Assembly (NCBI GenBank): GCA_945920185.1
Contig: CAMEJP010000020.1
Coordinates: 1 to 36,050 of the forward strand
Direction: 5' to 3'
Length of the DNA stretch: 36,050 nt
DNA from: an uncultured Eubacterium sp.
GTDB lineage: Bacteria > Bacillota > Clostridia > Lachnospirales > Lachnospiraceae
The stretch's first letter is position 1. Every line of letters starts with the position of its first letter. The notes beneath the pieces were generated by a model. The model did not search any database and was not told where the DNA came from. It saw nothing but the letters and a program-made list of their open reading frames with translations. Shown piece by piece: positions 8,232 through 16,969 of the stretch. Both the position numbers and the translations under genes were made by a program.

Positions 8232-9362
8232 ATGTTAAAGAAGTTAAAAAGCTACAGGCTGCGTAATTACAACTTTTTTTTGGTGCTGCTTATTGTGAGT
8301 CTTACCGTGTTAGGTATATTTGTCATTGACAGTGCTGCTGTTTCAGATAATTTTGATAAGAAGCAGTTTATCGGTATGGTTCTCGGAATATGCGGTATGA
8401 CCGTAATATCTCTTATAGATTACAAATTTCTTATGAAATTTTACTGGCTCATATATGCGTTTAATCTGCTCCTTCTTACATTGGTTCTGGTTGTCGGAAA
8501 GGAAGTAAAGGGAGCAAGGCGCTGGATTCCTCTTACTGGTAATGATAGCGGACTGTCAATACAACCGTCTGAATTTTGCAAAATTTTTCTTGTAGTGTTC
8601 TTTGCAAAATTTTTAGGCACATATTATAAGAAAATTAACAATATTAAGTTCCTTGCCGTGGTTTTGATACTTATGGCAGTTCCTTTGTTACTTGTCGTAA
8701 AGGAACCTGACCTTTCAACAACCATCATTCTGGCCATGATACTTGTGACGCTTATATATCTTTCAGGTCTTAACTATAAAATAATAGGCACGGTTCTTTT
8801 GATTGCCGTTCCCGTAATAGCGGCGGCAGTAATATATATAGCACAGCCGAATCAAAAGCTTTTGGAGCCATATCAGAAAAAACGTATTATGGCGTTTATT
8901 GATCCGAAAAATTACGCTGATGACAGATACCAGCAGGATAATTCCGTATCTGCCATAGGAAGCGGAAAACTGTATGGAAAAGGGCTTAAAAACGATGATC
9001 CTTCTTCGGTTAAAAATGCCGGATTTATCCCAGAACCACAGACGGATTTTATTTCGGCAATTATAGGAGAAGAATTAGGTTTTGTCGGATGTGCAATAGT
9101 TTTATTACTCTTGTTTTTAATAATAATTCAGTGTATAATAATAGGTATTAAGGCATCGGATTTTACCGGACGGCTTATGTGTTTCGGTATGGCAGCGATG
9201 CTTGCCTACCAGACGTTTATAAACATCGGAGTGGCCACCGAAATACTTCCTAACACAGGTGTCACGCTGCCGTTTGTAAGTTATGGACTAAGTTCACTTT
9301 TAGCACTTTACGGCGGCATGGGAATAGTTTTAAATATAAGCCTGCAGAGGAAATCGGAATAG
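8232..9362 (+). CDS. rodA: RodA (SEDS peptidoglycan glycosyltransferase)
   Basis: 376 residues with about ten membrane helices. SEDS-family motifs: the Arg-rich loop KGARRWIP near residue 95, SIQPSEFCKIFLVVF, VVKEPDLSTTI, the large loop ending NAGFIPEPQTDFISAIIGEELGF (Glu and Asp typical of SEDS enzymes), and GVTLPFVSYGLSSLLALYGG near the C-terminus. RodA polymerises glycan strands with PBP2 as its partner. Placement with mre/PBP2/min genes favours RodA over FtsW. It follows minE by nine bases. Confidence 0.95.
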   Translation: MLKKLKSYRLRNYNFFLVLLIVSLTVLGIFVIDSAAVSDNFDKKQFIGMVLGICGMTVISLIDYKFLMKFYWLIYAFNLLLLTLVLVVGKEVKGARRWIPLTGNDSGLSIQPSEFCKIFLVVFFAKFLGTYYKKINNIKFLAVVLILMAVPLLLVVKEPDLSTTIILAMILVTLIYLSGLNYKIIGTVLLIAVPVIAAAVIYIAQPNQKLLEPYQKKRIMAFIDPKNYADDRYQQDNSVSAIGSGKLYGKGLKNDDPSSVKNAGFIPEPQTDFISAIIGEELGFVGCAIVLLLLFLIIIQCIIIGIKASDFTGRLMCFGMAAMLAYQTFINIGVATEILPNTGVTLPFVSYGLSSLLALYGGMGIVLNISLQRKSE

Positions 9363-9394
9363 AATATTTACAACAAGAGTATTGGAGGGCATAT

Positions 9395-9790
9395 ATGAAC
9401 ATAGGTTTAATAGCACACGATTCTAAGAAAAAGCTGATGCAGAATTTTTGTATAGCATATAGAGGGATTCTTAATAAGAACCAGCTATTTGCTACCGGAA
9501 CAACGGGACGACTTATTGAAGAGGTTACCAACCTCACGGTCCACAAATATCTTGCCGGACATTTGGGTGGAGAACAGCAGTTAGGTTCTCAAATTGAAAA
9601 CAATCAGATTGACCTTTTGATTTTTTTAAGGGATCCGCTTTCTCCAAAGACGCATGATCCTGATGTAAACAATATTTTCAGGCTTTGTGATATGCACAAT
9701 ATACCGCTTGCCACTAATCTTGCCACAGCCGAACTGCTTATAAAATCTCTTGACAGAGGCGATCTTGAGTGGCGTGAAATCTATAAGTAG
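9395..9790 (+). CDS. mgsA: Methylglyoxal synthase
   Basis: 131 residues, a typical single-domain MgsA. It converts dihydroxyacetone phosphate to methylglyoxal and phosphate. Conserved segments visible are IGLIAHDSKK at the N-terminus, TGTTGRLI (phosphate binding), GGEQQLGSQI, LLIFLRDPLSPKTHDPD (with the catalytic Asp in RDPL and the HDPD His/Asp) and NIPLATNLATAE. A GGAGG site is upstream. MgsA behind rodA is a recurring clostridial order. There is no obvious functional link to shape; it may be a passenger that bleeds triose phosphate. Confidence 0.96.
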   Translation: MNIGLIAHDSKKKLMQNFCIAYRGILNKNQLFATGTTGRLIEEVTNLTVHKYLAGHLGGEQQLGSQIENNQIDLLIFLRDPLSPKTHDPDVNNIFRLCDMHNIPLATNLATAELLIKSLDRGDLEWREIYK

Positions 9791-9799
9791 GAGTGTGTG

Positions 9800-10774
9800 A
9801 TGAAAAGAAGAATAGTTATTCTTGCGTTAGTACTTTCTCTGCTATTTACAGGATGTAACAGCGTAAAGAACAGTGATTATATAAAGGTCGGAGTCAGTAA
9901 AGACAGTATACCCGGCATAGATACTTCTCTTTTACTCGCGGATGCCATGGGAGATGACATATGTGTTGTCGATGCTTCCACGGTCGTGAATGACGGAGAT
10001 ACGTCAATCAACATAGGCGCTGGTCTTTTGTTTAACATTTCCGACAATACCATATTATACAATAAAAACATTTTTAAAAGAATGTATCCTGCCAGCACAA
10101 CAAAGATCCTTACGGCATATTGTGCGATTAAATACGGAAAACTTTACGGAATAGACTTTTCCAAAGAGATAAAAGTATCAGGCTGTGTTAATAATATGGT
10201 TGCCGGTGCCAAGCTCTCAGGATTGTATGAAGGTGATGTGCTGACGCTTAGGGATATTATGTACTGCACACTTCTTGAATCGGGAAATGACGCCGCACTT
10301 ATTCTTGCCGAGAATATTGCCGGAAGTGTCGATGAATTTGTTAAACTTATGAATGAAGAGGCTAAACGGATAGGTGCCACTAATTCTCATTTTGTCAATC
10401 CTCATGGACTTTTTGAGGAAGAACACTATACAACCGCTTACGATTTGTATCTGATATTTAACGAAGCTGTCAAACTTCCGGAGTTTGTTGAGTACATTAA
10501 TACGGACACTTATTCATTTAAATACACTACCGCTTCAGGAGTGATAAGAAACCGTATTGTAACAGCTACAAATCAGTATATTTCAGGAAAGAGCACACCG
10601 CCTGACGGAGTAACCGTAGTCGGAGGAAAGACAGGTTTTGAAGATTTGGCAGGACGTTGCCTTGTAATACTGTCAAGGAAAAACGATAAAGAATATATAT
10701 CCATAGTGCTTAATGCCAATTCGACAGCGGAGCTTTATGAAAATATGAACAAATTGCTGTCAAAAGAAGAATAG
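9800..10774 (+). CDS. D-alanyl-D-alanine carboxypeptidase (DacF/PBP5-like), lipoprotein
   Basis: About 324 residues. The signal peptide ends in the lipobox L-F-T-G-C with Cys19, so the mature protein should be a lipid-anchored surface enzyme rather than held by the C-terminal amphipathic helix usual for PBP5. Catalytic motifs of the peptidase S11 family are intact: S99-T-T-K102, S161-G-N163 and K277-T-G. It trims the terminal D-Ala of stem peptides and so limits cross-linking. The start at 9800 has AGGAG six bases upstream; a GTG one codon earlier is also in frame. The C-terminus ends soon after the KTG domain, with no PBP5 C-terminal beta domain. It is the last gene of the operon. Confidence 0.9.
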   Translation: MKRRIVILALVLSLLFTGCNSVKNSDYIKVGVSKDSIPGIDTSLLLADAMGDDICVVDASTVVNDGDTSINIGAGLLFNISDNTILYNKNIFKRMYPASTTKILTAYCAIKYGKLYGIDFSKEIKVSGCVNNMVAGAKLSGLYEGDVLTLRDIMYCTLLESGNDAALILAENIAGSVDEFVKLMNEEAKRIGATNSHFVNPHGLFEEEHYTTAYDLYLIFNEAVKLPEFVEYINTDTYSFKYTTASGVIRNRIVTATNQYISGKSTPPDGVTVVGGKTGFEDLAGRCLVILSRKNDKEYISIVLNANSTAELYENMNKLLSKEE

Positions 10775-10820
10775 TCTGATAGTGTATGACAAAGTATACA
10801 AAACAGTTTTATAAATTTTA

Positions 10821-10849
10821 TGCCCGTTCAAAAATGAGCGGGCATTTTC
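10821..10849 (+). terminator. Rho-independent terminator of the radC-dac operon
   Basis: A ten-base-pair stem, TGCCCGTTCA with TGAGCGGGCA (one G-T wobble), has a loop of four A and is followed by TTTT. It lies 47 bases after the carboxypeptidase stop codon. Confidence 0.85.
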
Positions 10850-10889
10850 CGTATAACAGTTTTCAGGCATAAAACCTGTGTTTTGTACG

Positions 10890-11099
10890 CTAGTCAGCTA
10901 TGCTTGTAATTCTGCCATATGCGCTTATAAGATAGAGTCCGCAAAGTCCTACAAGTGCATATACGATTTTGCTCAGATAAGTCATATTTCCGAATATGAA
11001 TGATACTAAATCAAAGGAAAAGAAGCCGATTAATCCCCAGTTGATTGCTCCGATTATAACAATCGTCAGAGCTGTGTAATCAAGACCCTTAGAGTTCAT
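10890..11099 (-). CDS. DUF378 family small membrane protein
   Basis: 69 residues with two membrane helices (about 8-28 and 42-60). The family signature is clear: LTIVIIGAINWGLIGFF, then YALVGLCGLYLI. This matches DUF378 (YuzA-type), a family of unknown function. A perfect GGGAGGT ribosome site lies a few bases before the ATG (about 11108-11114 on the + strand). It is the only - strand gene in the first 19.6 kb and stands alone, with the + strand terminator at 10821-10849 pointing at its 3' end. Confidence 0.88.
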   Translation of the reverse strand: MNSKGLDYTALTIVIIGAINWGLIGFFSFDLVSFIFGNMTYLSKIVYALVGLCGLYLISAYGRITSIAD

Positions 11100-11178
11100 T
11101 GAATTTTACCTCCCTTTTGTGTTTTCAGGTTTTCAAGGCTTATTATGTGCATTTTATTAGAAAATATCACAATATTTC

Positions 11179-11207
11179 TTGTATACTTTTTTGCATAATG
11201 TTATACT
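11179..11207 (+). promoter_or_regulatory. Sigma-A-type promoter for the HlyD-like/yggS/sepF operon
   Basis: TTGTAT at 11179-11184 and TATACT at 11202-11207 are separated by 17 bases. The site is about 30 bases before the HlyD-like start, in the divergent gap with the DUF378 gene. Confidence 0.65.
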
Positions 11208-11237
11208 AGACATATATGTACAGAAGTGAGGATTATT

Positions 11238-12611
11238 ATGGGTGAAGTTGTAAAGATTAAACACAGACGACCTATTAAAATAAATATTGCATTTTGTATA
11301 CTGCTTTTTATATTTGTATATGTTGCCATATGTTCAGTGCTGTATTTTACCAAAAAAAAGGTTACAATATACGAGGTAAATTCAGGCAGTATTATGCGTG
11401 ATGACATTTATACCGGATATATTATCCGCAAGGAGGAAAATATCAGGGCTTCTCACAGCGGATACCTTAATTATTTTGTTTATGAAAAAGAACGTGTGGG
11501 ATTTGGCGAAAACATTTGCTGCGTGGATAATGAAGGCGATGTATCAAAGTATATTAAAGAGCTTAAGGATGGCAGAAGTTCTTTTGAAAGCAAGGATATA
11601 AAGCAGATAAATTCCGTAGTGTCAGATTTTAAAATGAAATATAACGATACAGGTTTTGCCGGAACATATGATTTTAAGACGGAACTTGATAACCGTATAG
11701 ATATGTGTCTTAACGAAAATATCATGAATGACTTAAACAGCTACATAAGCACAAAATCTGCGGACAGGTATCATATAATGCAGACAGATAAAACCGGAGT
11801 GATAGTGTGTGGTTACGACGGTTATGAGAGCATTACGGAAAATGAACTTAAAGACGAGCATTTTGACAAAAATAATTATAAATATACAAGCCTTATAGGA
11901 AAAGAAAACATAGCGGACGGGGATATTGCTTACCGACTCGTAACAAGCGAGAAATGGAATATATATATTAAGCTTACGGATGAACAGGCAAAGCATTATG
12001 AGGGCAGAAGCGTGGTAAAGATACGTTTTCTTGATGATAACACTACAACTAATGCTGATTTTTCAATATACACCAATCAGTATGGCGTGTACGGAAAGAT
12101 ATCTCTTAACAAATATATGACTAATTATGCCACAGAAAGATTTGTGGATATAGAGATAATAGATGAAAACGTATCAGGACTCAAAATTCCTAAGGAATCA
12201 CTGGTAGAGAAAGACTTTTACAGAATTTCAAAATCAGTTGTCATGAAGGGAAATGATTCAGACAACCTCGGAGTGCTTGTTAAGAGAGAGAATGAAGCTA
12301 CATATGTTTTTGTGGAAATCAATATATATGATGAAGATGATGACAATTACTATATTGACAAAAAAGTATTTGAGAAAAATGACGTGATTGTAGGAAAAGA
12401 AGACGGAATCACAATAGAACTGACCGATACAAAGAAAGTCAAAGGTGTGTACCGTATAAACAAAGGTTATGCAGTATTCAGAAAAGTCGAGATAATAGAC
12501 GAAAATGACGATTTCTATATAATCAGTTCCAAGACTCCATACGGACTGTCAATATATGACCACATTGTTCAGGACAGTGAAAATGTTAAGGAAGACGAAA
12601 TACTGTACTAA
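11238..12611 (+). CDS. HlyD-like single-pass membrane protein in the division gene cluster
   Basis: About 457 residues. It has a basic N-terminus (KIKHRRPIK), one membrane helix (about 18-38), then an extracytoplasmic part beginning with a barrel-sandwich-like strand pattern (YTGYIIRKEENIRASHSGYL, then ERVGFGENICCV) that recalls HlyD/RND adaptor proteins. A second sandwich-like half and beta-rich C-terminus follow (VKGVYRINKGYAVFRKVEI). I recognise it as the 'HlyD family efflux transporter periplasmic adaptor' type often found directly upstream of yggS-sepF in Lachnospiraceae, but no ABC or MFS partner is present here. The start at 11238 has GAGG five bases upstream; a GTG at 11226 is less likely. 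Export is an annotation habit; an envelope role in division is my inference. Confidence 0.75.
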   Translation: MGEVVKIKHRRPIKINIAFCILLFIFVYVAICSVLYFTKKKVTIYEVNSGSIMRDDIYTGYIIRKEENIRASHSGYLNYFVYEKERVGFGENICCVDNEGDVSKYIKELKDGRSSFESKDIKQINSVVSDFKMKYNDTGFAGTYDFKTELDNRIDMCLNENIMNDLNSYISTKSADRYHIMQTDKTGVIVCGYDGYESITENELKDEHFDKNNYKYTSLIGKENIADGDIAYRLVTSEKWNIYIKLTDEQAKHYEGRSVVKIRFLDDNTTTNADFSIYTNQYGVYGKISLNKYMTNYATERFVDIEIIDENVSGLKIPKESLVEKDFYRISKSVVMKGNDSDNLGVLVKRENEATYVFVEINIYDEDDDNYYIDKKVFEKNDVIVGKEDGITIELTDTKKVKGVYRINKGYAVFRKVEIIDENDDFYIISSKTPYGLSIYDHIVQDSENVKEDEILY

Positions 12612-12643
12612 AAAATATATGAATGTGAGGTAATCTGATATAT

Positions 12644-13342
12644 ATGGTAAAAGAAAACTTAGCTCAGGTAATGGAAAATATTGAAAATGCCTGTAAAAGA
12701 AGCAACCGTGACGTAAATGAGGTAACGCTTATCGCCGTAAGCAAGACAAAACCTGTTGAGATGATAAGCGAGGCAATAGACGCAGGTGTTGTAAACTTTG
12801 GTGAGAACAAGGTTCAGGAACTTACCGATAAAATGGAGTACTTTAAAGATAATCAGAATTTGAAGTGGCATATGATTGGTCATCTTCAAAGTAACAAGGT
12901 AAAGTACATTATCGATAAGGTATCACTTATTCATTCGGTAGATTCTTACTCTTTGGCGCAAAAGATAAGCGAGCAGGCTGTAAAGAAAAATGTAAATGCC
13001 AATATTTTGATTGAGGTAAATGTGGCTATGGAGGAGTCAAAGTTTGGACTTAGCTGTGAAGATGTAAAGGAACTCGTGATTAAAATCGGTGCGCTTCCAA
13101 ACATTACTGTAAGAGGTCTTATGACAGTGGCTCCGTATGTTGAAAATCCCGAGGAAAACAGAGAAATTTTTCGCAAATTGAAGAAATTATGTGTTGACAT
13201 AAAGAGTAAAAACATTGATAATATTACTATGGATATACTGTCAATGGGTATGACCAACGATTACGAAATTGCCATCGAAGAAGGCTCTACAATGGTGAGA
13301 GTCGGAACAGGCATTTTTGGTAATAGAAATTATAATATATAA
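12644..13342 (+). CDS. YggS family PLP homeostasis protein (PLPBP)
   Basis: 232 residues, a full-length YggS/PROSC protein. The PLP-binding lysine is Lys34 in IAVSKTKP; other hallmarks are NFGENKVQEL, WHMIGHLQSNKVK, IHSVDS, GLMTVAP and LSMGMTNDYEIAIEEGSTMVRVGTGIFG. It buffers and delivers pyridoxal 5'-phosphate and has no known catalytic activity. In Gram-positives it sits at the head of the ylm/sepF division cluster, as here (33 bases after the HlyD-like gene, 17 before sepF). The ribosome site GTGAGGT is about 12 bases from the ATG, rather far. Confidence 0.95.
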   Translation: MVKENLAQVMENIENACKRSNRDVNEVTLIAVSKTKPVEMISEAIDAGVVNFGENKVQELTDKMEYFKDNQNLKWHMIGHLQSNKVKYIIDKVSLIHSVDSYSLAQKISEQAVKKNVNANILIEVNVAMEESKFGLSCEDVKELVIKIGALPNITVRGLMTVAPYVENPEENREIFRKLKKLCVDIKSKNIDNITMDILSMGMTNDYEIAIEEGSTMVRVGTGIFGNRNYNI

Positions 13343-13359
13343 GAATAGGAGAATTTATT

Positions 13360-13872
13360 ATGGCAAGCGGATTTAATAAATTTTTGGGCTTAATCAAGTT
13401 AGGCGATGACGATGATGAAAGCGAATACTATGATGATGACTATGAAGTTGAAGAGGAGCCTGTAAAGGAAGCTCCTAAGAAAAGTTCATTTAAGAAATAT
13501 GATTATGAGGATGAAGACACTTCATACACTAAGGCAGACAAGGTTAAGCCACAGAAGTCAAACAGCAAGGTTGTTCCTATGCGCCAGCCTTCAAGAGGAG
13601 GTTTGGAGGTATGTGTAATCAAACCTACAAGCATAGAGGATGCAAGGGAGATTTCAGATACTCTTAACAGCGGAAGGGCAGTTATACTTAACTTAGAAGG
13701 TCTTCAGATGGATATTGCACAGAGAATTATAGACTTTACATCAGGTGCCTGCTATTCAACCGGTGGAAATCTTCAGAAAATCTCTCAGTATATTTTTATC
13801 AGCACTCCTGAATCAGTAGATGTTTCCGGTGATTTCCAGGCATTTATGACAGGAGACCTTGATATTAACTGA
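13360..13872 (+). CDS. sepF: Cell division protein SepF
   Basis: 170 residues. The N-terminus (MASGFNKFLGLIKLG) is the amphipathic membrane-binding helix, then a disordered acidic stretch (DDDDESEYYDDDYEVEEE) and a Lys/Ser-rich linker lead to the C-terminal SepF domain from about 80: VCVIKPTSIEDAREISDTL, RAVILNLEGL and AQRIIDFTSGACYSTGG. SepF polymerises into rings and anchors FtsZ filaments to the membrane. It lies between yggS and ylmH as in most Firmicutes; the ylmG/YggT gene usually found after sepF is missing. Confidence 0.96.
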   Translation: MASGFNKFLGLIKLGDDDDESEYYDDDYEVEEEPVKEAPKKSSFKKYDYEDEDTSYTKADKVKPQKSNSKVVPMRQPSRGGLEVCVIKPTSIEDAREISDTLNSGRAVILNLEGLQMDIAQRIIDFTSGACYSTGGNLQKISQYIFISTPESVDVSGDFQAFMTGDLDIN

Positions 13873-13883
13873 GGCATTCACTT

Positions 13884-14642
13884 ATGAGTGAACATATCCT
13901 GAGAAAAGAGGACGAACTTACAAAAAAGAGATTGTCTGAGCTATCCGGTCTTTCATATAATCGCGAAATTCCCGTATACTCAGACTTTCTTAATATGTAT
14001 GAGCAATCGCTTTTTAATTCTCTTAAGTTTCCTAATTATGAATATTCTCTGTACGGCGGATATGACTTTGCTGAACGAAGAATTGCGTGTTTCAGGGAAG
14101 CGGCAATAGATTTTTCTTATCCAATAGTATGCATTAAGATTACTCCTGTAAGTCTCAAATTTTCGGAAAAACTTACGCACAGGGATTTTCTTGGTTCTGT
14201 TCTGGGACTTGGAATTGACAGAAGTAAGGTAGGAGATATTATTGTTAAGAGCAATTACGCTTATATCTTTGTGATAGATACCATGGCTCAATACATAATC
14301 GACAATATAACGAGAGTGCGGAATACGCCTGTATTTGCAGTTTACTATGACGGAGACATAGTGGATTGTACTCCCGATTACAAAGAGATTTCAGGCAGCG
14401 TTGCTTCAGTACGTCTGGACAGCGTTCTGGCACTTGCATTCGGAGAATCCAGAAGCAAAATTATATCGTATATTGAGAATGCGGAAGTTTTTGTAAACGG
14501 CAGGCTTACAACTAACAACAGCTACAATCTTAAGGAAGAGGATATAGTGTCTGTCAGACACGTGGGAAGATTTCGTTTTAAGGGAACTTCCAATACTACC
14601 AAAAAGGGCAGACTTTTTGTTAAATTAGATAAATATATTTAG
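13884..14642 (+). CDS. YlmH-like RNA-binding protein with C-terminal S4 domain
   Basis: 252 residues. An N-terminal YlmH domain (RISC-like pattern: YSLYGGYDFAERRIACF; SLKFSEKLTHRDFLGSVLGL with G-I-D-R-S-K-VGDI) is followed by an S4 RNA-binding domain at about 178-245 (SRSKIISYIENAEVFVNGR, then LKEEDIVSVRHVGRFRFKG). YlmH has been linked to ribosome-associated rescue or quality control and lies in the division cluster of many Gram-positives. It begins 11 bases after sepF and ends 19 bases before divIVA. Confidence 0.92.
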   Translation: MSEHILRKEDELTKKRLSELSGLSYNREIPVYSDFLNMYEQSLFNSLKFPNYEYSLYGGYDFAERRIACFREAAIDFSYPIVCIKITPVSLKFSEKLTHRDFLGSVLGLGIDRSKVGDIIVKSNYAYIFVIDTMAQYIIDNITRVRNTPVFAVYYDGDIVDCTPDYKEISGSVASVRLDSVLALAFGESRSKIISYIENAEVFVNGRLTTNNSYNLKEEDIVSVRHVGRFRFKGTSNTTKKGRLFVKLDKYI

Positions 14643-14661
14643 ATTATAGGAGGTGTTGTAT

Positions 14662-15312
14662 ATGCTTACACCTGTAGAAATTAAAAGCAAAACCTTCAAG
14701 GGAACATTTGGCTACAACAAAAAGGATGTGGATACATTTATGTATCAGGTTCTTGAAAATTATGAAACTCTTTACAAGACAAATAAAGAGCTTGATGAAA
14801 AAAACGGTGTGCTTGCCAGCAATCTTGCAAGCTATAAGACAATAGAATCACAGCTTGAAAAGTCGTTGGTGCTGGCACAGAAGGCGGCTGATGATACTAA
14901 GGCTGCGGCTAAAAAGGAAGCCGAGCTTATAGAGAAAAATGCACGTCTTGAAGCACAGAAGATGCTCTGTGATGCAAAGCGCAATTTAAAGGAGATAGAA
15001 CAAAAGATTGCAGATCTTACGGCACAGTACGAAGCGTATAAGGCACAGATTAAGAGCGTATCCATGGCACAGATTGAACTTATTGAAAGCAACGTAGTAA
15101 AAAAGCCTGCTGTTGAAGCACAATCTTTAGACATGGACAAATTGGAAGCTGCTTTCAATGAAAAAACTGATAACGATATAACTTATGATGAAATCAATGC
15201 CGTTAAAAATGCCAGTGCTGCCGTTGAAGATGAGATTTTGCGCGAGGCTGCGGCAAGTGATGATGAAATCTACAAGAATATTATTGATTTGTCAGAGACA
15301 GGAGAAAATTAA
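14662..15312 (+). CDS. divIVA: DivIVA domain protein
   Basis: About 216 residues. The N-terminal lipid-binding DivIVA motif is clear (MLTPVEIKSKTFKGTFGYNK, then DVDTFMYQVLENYE). Long coiled coils follow (about 35-135, rich in Ala/Glu/Lys) and an acidic C-terminal tail. DivIVA recognises negatively curved membrane at poles and septa and scaffolds partners. The start at 14662 is set by AGGAGGTG at 14649-14656; earlier GTG/TTG codons overlap that site. Its stop codon touches the aroB start codon directly. Confidence 0.93.
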   Translation: MLTPVEIKSKTFKGTFGYNKKDVDTFMYQVLENYETLYKTNKELDEKNGVLASNLASYKTIESQLEKSLVLAQKAADDTKAAAKKEAELIEKNARLEAQKMLCDAKRNLKEIEQKIADLTAQYEAYKAQIKSVSMAQIELIESNVVKKPAVEAQSLDMDKLEAAFNEKTDNDITYDEINAVKNASAAVEDEILREAAASDDEIYKNIIDLSETGEN

Positions 15313-16398
15313 ATGTCTGTATTAACTGTACATTATGATGAAAAACCTATATATGATATAAATATTGAAACAGGATTTGACAGGCTTGCTTCTTCATTTT
15401 CAAGTCTCGGTGTTACGGGAAGACGCCTTCTTGTGGTATCTGATTCCAATGTGGCACCTTATTATCTGGAAGAGGTTAAAAATGAGCTGTCAAAAACGGG
15501 AAATACAGTGTATTCTTTTGTGATACCTGCAGGAGAAGCCAATAAGAATCTCAAAACAGTCGAAACCATATATGAGTATCTTATTATCAACCATTTTGAC
15601 AGAAATGACTATCTTGTGGCTTTAGGAGGCGGTGTTGTGGGTGATATGGTAGGCTATACGGCTGCCACATATCTCAGAGGCATTTCTTTTATACAGGTTC
15701 CTACAACACTTTTAGCGCAGGTAGATTCAAGTATCGGCGGAAAAACCGGAGTTGATTTTAATGCATATAAAAATATGATTGGTGCCTTTCATCAGCCGAA
15801 GCTGGTATATATGAATATCAATACTCTTAAGTCATGTGATGCTCGTATGTACCTTTCGGGTATGGGTGAAGTCATTAAGCATGGTTTTATAAAGGATAAG
15901 GCATTTTATGAATGGATAAAAGAAAATGCTGACAAAATTAAGTCACACGATGAACAGGCTCTGCTTCATATGATATATACAAGCTGTGACATAAAACGTC
16001 GTGTGGTAGAAAATGACCCTAAGGAAAAGGGAGAGAGAGCACTTTTAAATTTTGGCCATACACTGGGTCATTCCATAGAAAAGCTTACAAATTTTACGCT
16101 GTATCATGGAGAATGTGTCATCCTTGGCTGTGTATGTGCTCTTAACATTTGTCTTAATCGCGGTCTTATAACAAAGGAAGAGCTTGATGATGCTGTTTCT
16201 GTATTTTCTTCATTTGGTTTTCCTCTTACGGTTGAGAGAATATCAAGAGAAGATGTACTTCGTGTATCTAAGAGCGATAAGAAAATGGATTCAGACAAAG
16301 TAAAATTTGTACTTCTTAATGGTATAGGAAGCAGCTATATTGATAAGACTGTTACTGATGAAGAACTGCTTGCTGCCGCAGACACCGTAATCAGATAA
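15313..16398 (+). CDS. aroB: 3-Dehydroquinate synthase
   Basis: 361 residues, standard AroB length. It closes the ring of DAHP to 3-dehydroquinate in the shikimate pathway. NAD- and metal-binding signatures are VALGGGVVGDMVGYTAATY, FIQVPTTLLAQVDSSIGGKT, GMGEVIKHG (zinc-region Glu) and LNFGHTLGHSIE (His ligands). The ATG follows the divIVA stop without a gap, with CAGGAG a short way upstream, so it is translationally coupled. A lone aromatic amino-acid gene inside a division cluster is odd; no other aro gene is in view. Confidence 0.97.
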   Translation: MSVLTVHYDEKPIYDINIETGFDRLASSFSSLGVTGRRLLVVSDSNVAPYYLEEVKNELSKTGNTVYSFVIPAGEANKNLKTVETIYEYLIINHFDRNDYLVALGGGVVGDMVGYTAATYLRGISFIQVPTTLLAQVDSSIGGKTGVDFNAYKNMIGAFHQPKLVYMNINTLKSCDARMYLSGMGEVIKHGFIKDKAFYEWIKENADKIKSHDEQALLHMIYTSCDIKRRVVENDPKEKGERALLNFGHTLGHSIEKLTNFTLYHGECVILGCVCALNICLNRGLITKEELDDAVSVFSSFGFPLTVERISREDVLRVSKSDKKMDSDKVKFVLLNGIGSSYIDKTVTDEELLAAADTVIR

Positions 16399-16445
16399 AA
16401 TTTTTTACGGAAGTTTTTACGACTGTTGCAGGAAGGTGAGAATTT

Positions 16446-16964
16446 ATGAAAACATTAAAGTATTATATATCGGCATTTGCAGGAATAATTTTTCTGGTGT
16501 TTTTGGATCAGTTTACAAAATATCTTGCAGTGTCCAAACTCAAAGATAAAGCAGCCTTTAAGCTGATTCCCAATGTACTTCATTTTGAATATGTGACCAA
16601 TACAGGAGCGGCATGGGGAATGTTTTCAGGCAGACAGATTATGTTTATTGTGCTGACTCTGCTTGTTTTGCTGGTGATAGGATATGTTTATATTAAAACT
16701 CCAAAAACGAAAAAGTATATGCCGTTACGGATTACGCTCGTTTTGCTTACATCAGGAGCACTGGGAAACTTTATTGACAGAGTGGTGAATAATTATGTTC
16801 ACGATTTCATATATTTTGTGCCTATCAATTTTCCGGTATTCAATGTGGCTGACTGTTATGTGACTGTTTCGGCAGTACTGCTTGTGGTGCTTTTGCTTTT
16901 TGTATATAGAAAAGATGATGATTTTGATTATCTTAAACCGAAAAAGAAAGGTAAGAATGATTAG
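16446..16964 (+). CDS. lspA: Lipoprotein signal peptidase (SPase II)
   Basis: 172 residues, four membrane helices. The two catalytic Asp motifs are visible: GNFIDRV and FNVADCYV, along with VTNTGAAWGMFSG (N-T-G-A-A-W) and DQFTKY near the N-terminus. It cleaves prolipoproteins before the lipidated cysteine in the membrane; the carboxypeptidase at 9800 is a likely substrate. AGGAAGGTGAG lies before the ATG. It has a charged C-terminal tail (KKKGKND) in the cytoplasm. Confidence 0.96.
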   Translation: MKTLKYYISAFAGIIFLVFLDQFTKYLAVSKLKDKAAFKLIPNVLHFEYVTNTGAAWGMFSGRQIMFIVLTLLVLLVIGYVYIKTPKTKKYMPLRITLVLLTSGALGNFIDRVVNNYVHDFIYFVPINFPVFNVADCYVTVSAVLLVVLLLFVYRKDDDFDYLKPKKKGKND

Positions 16965-16969
16965 TTTTG

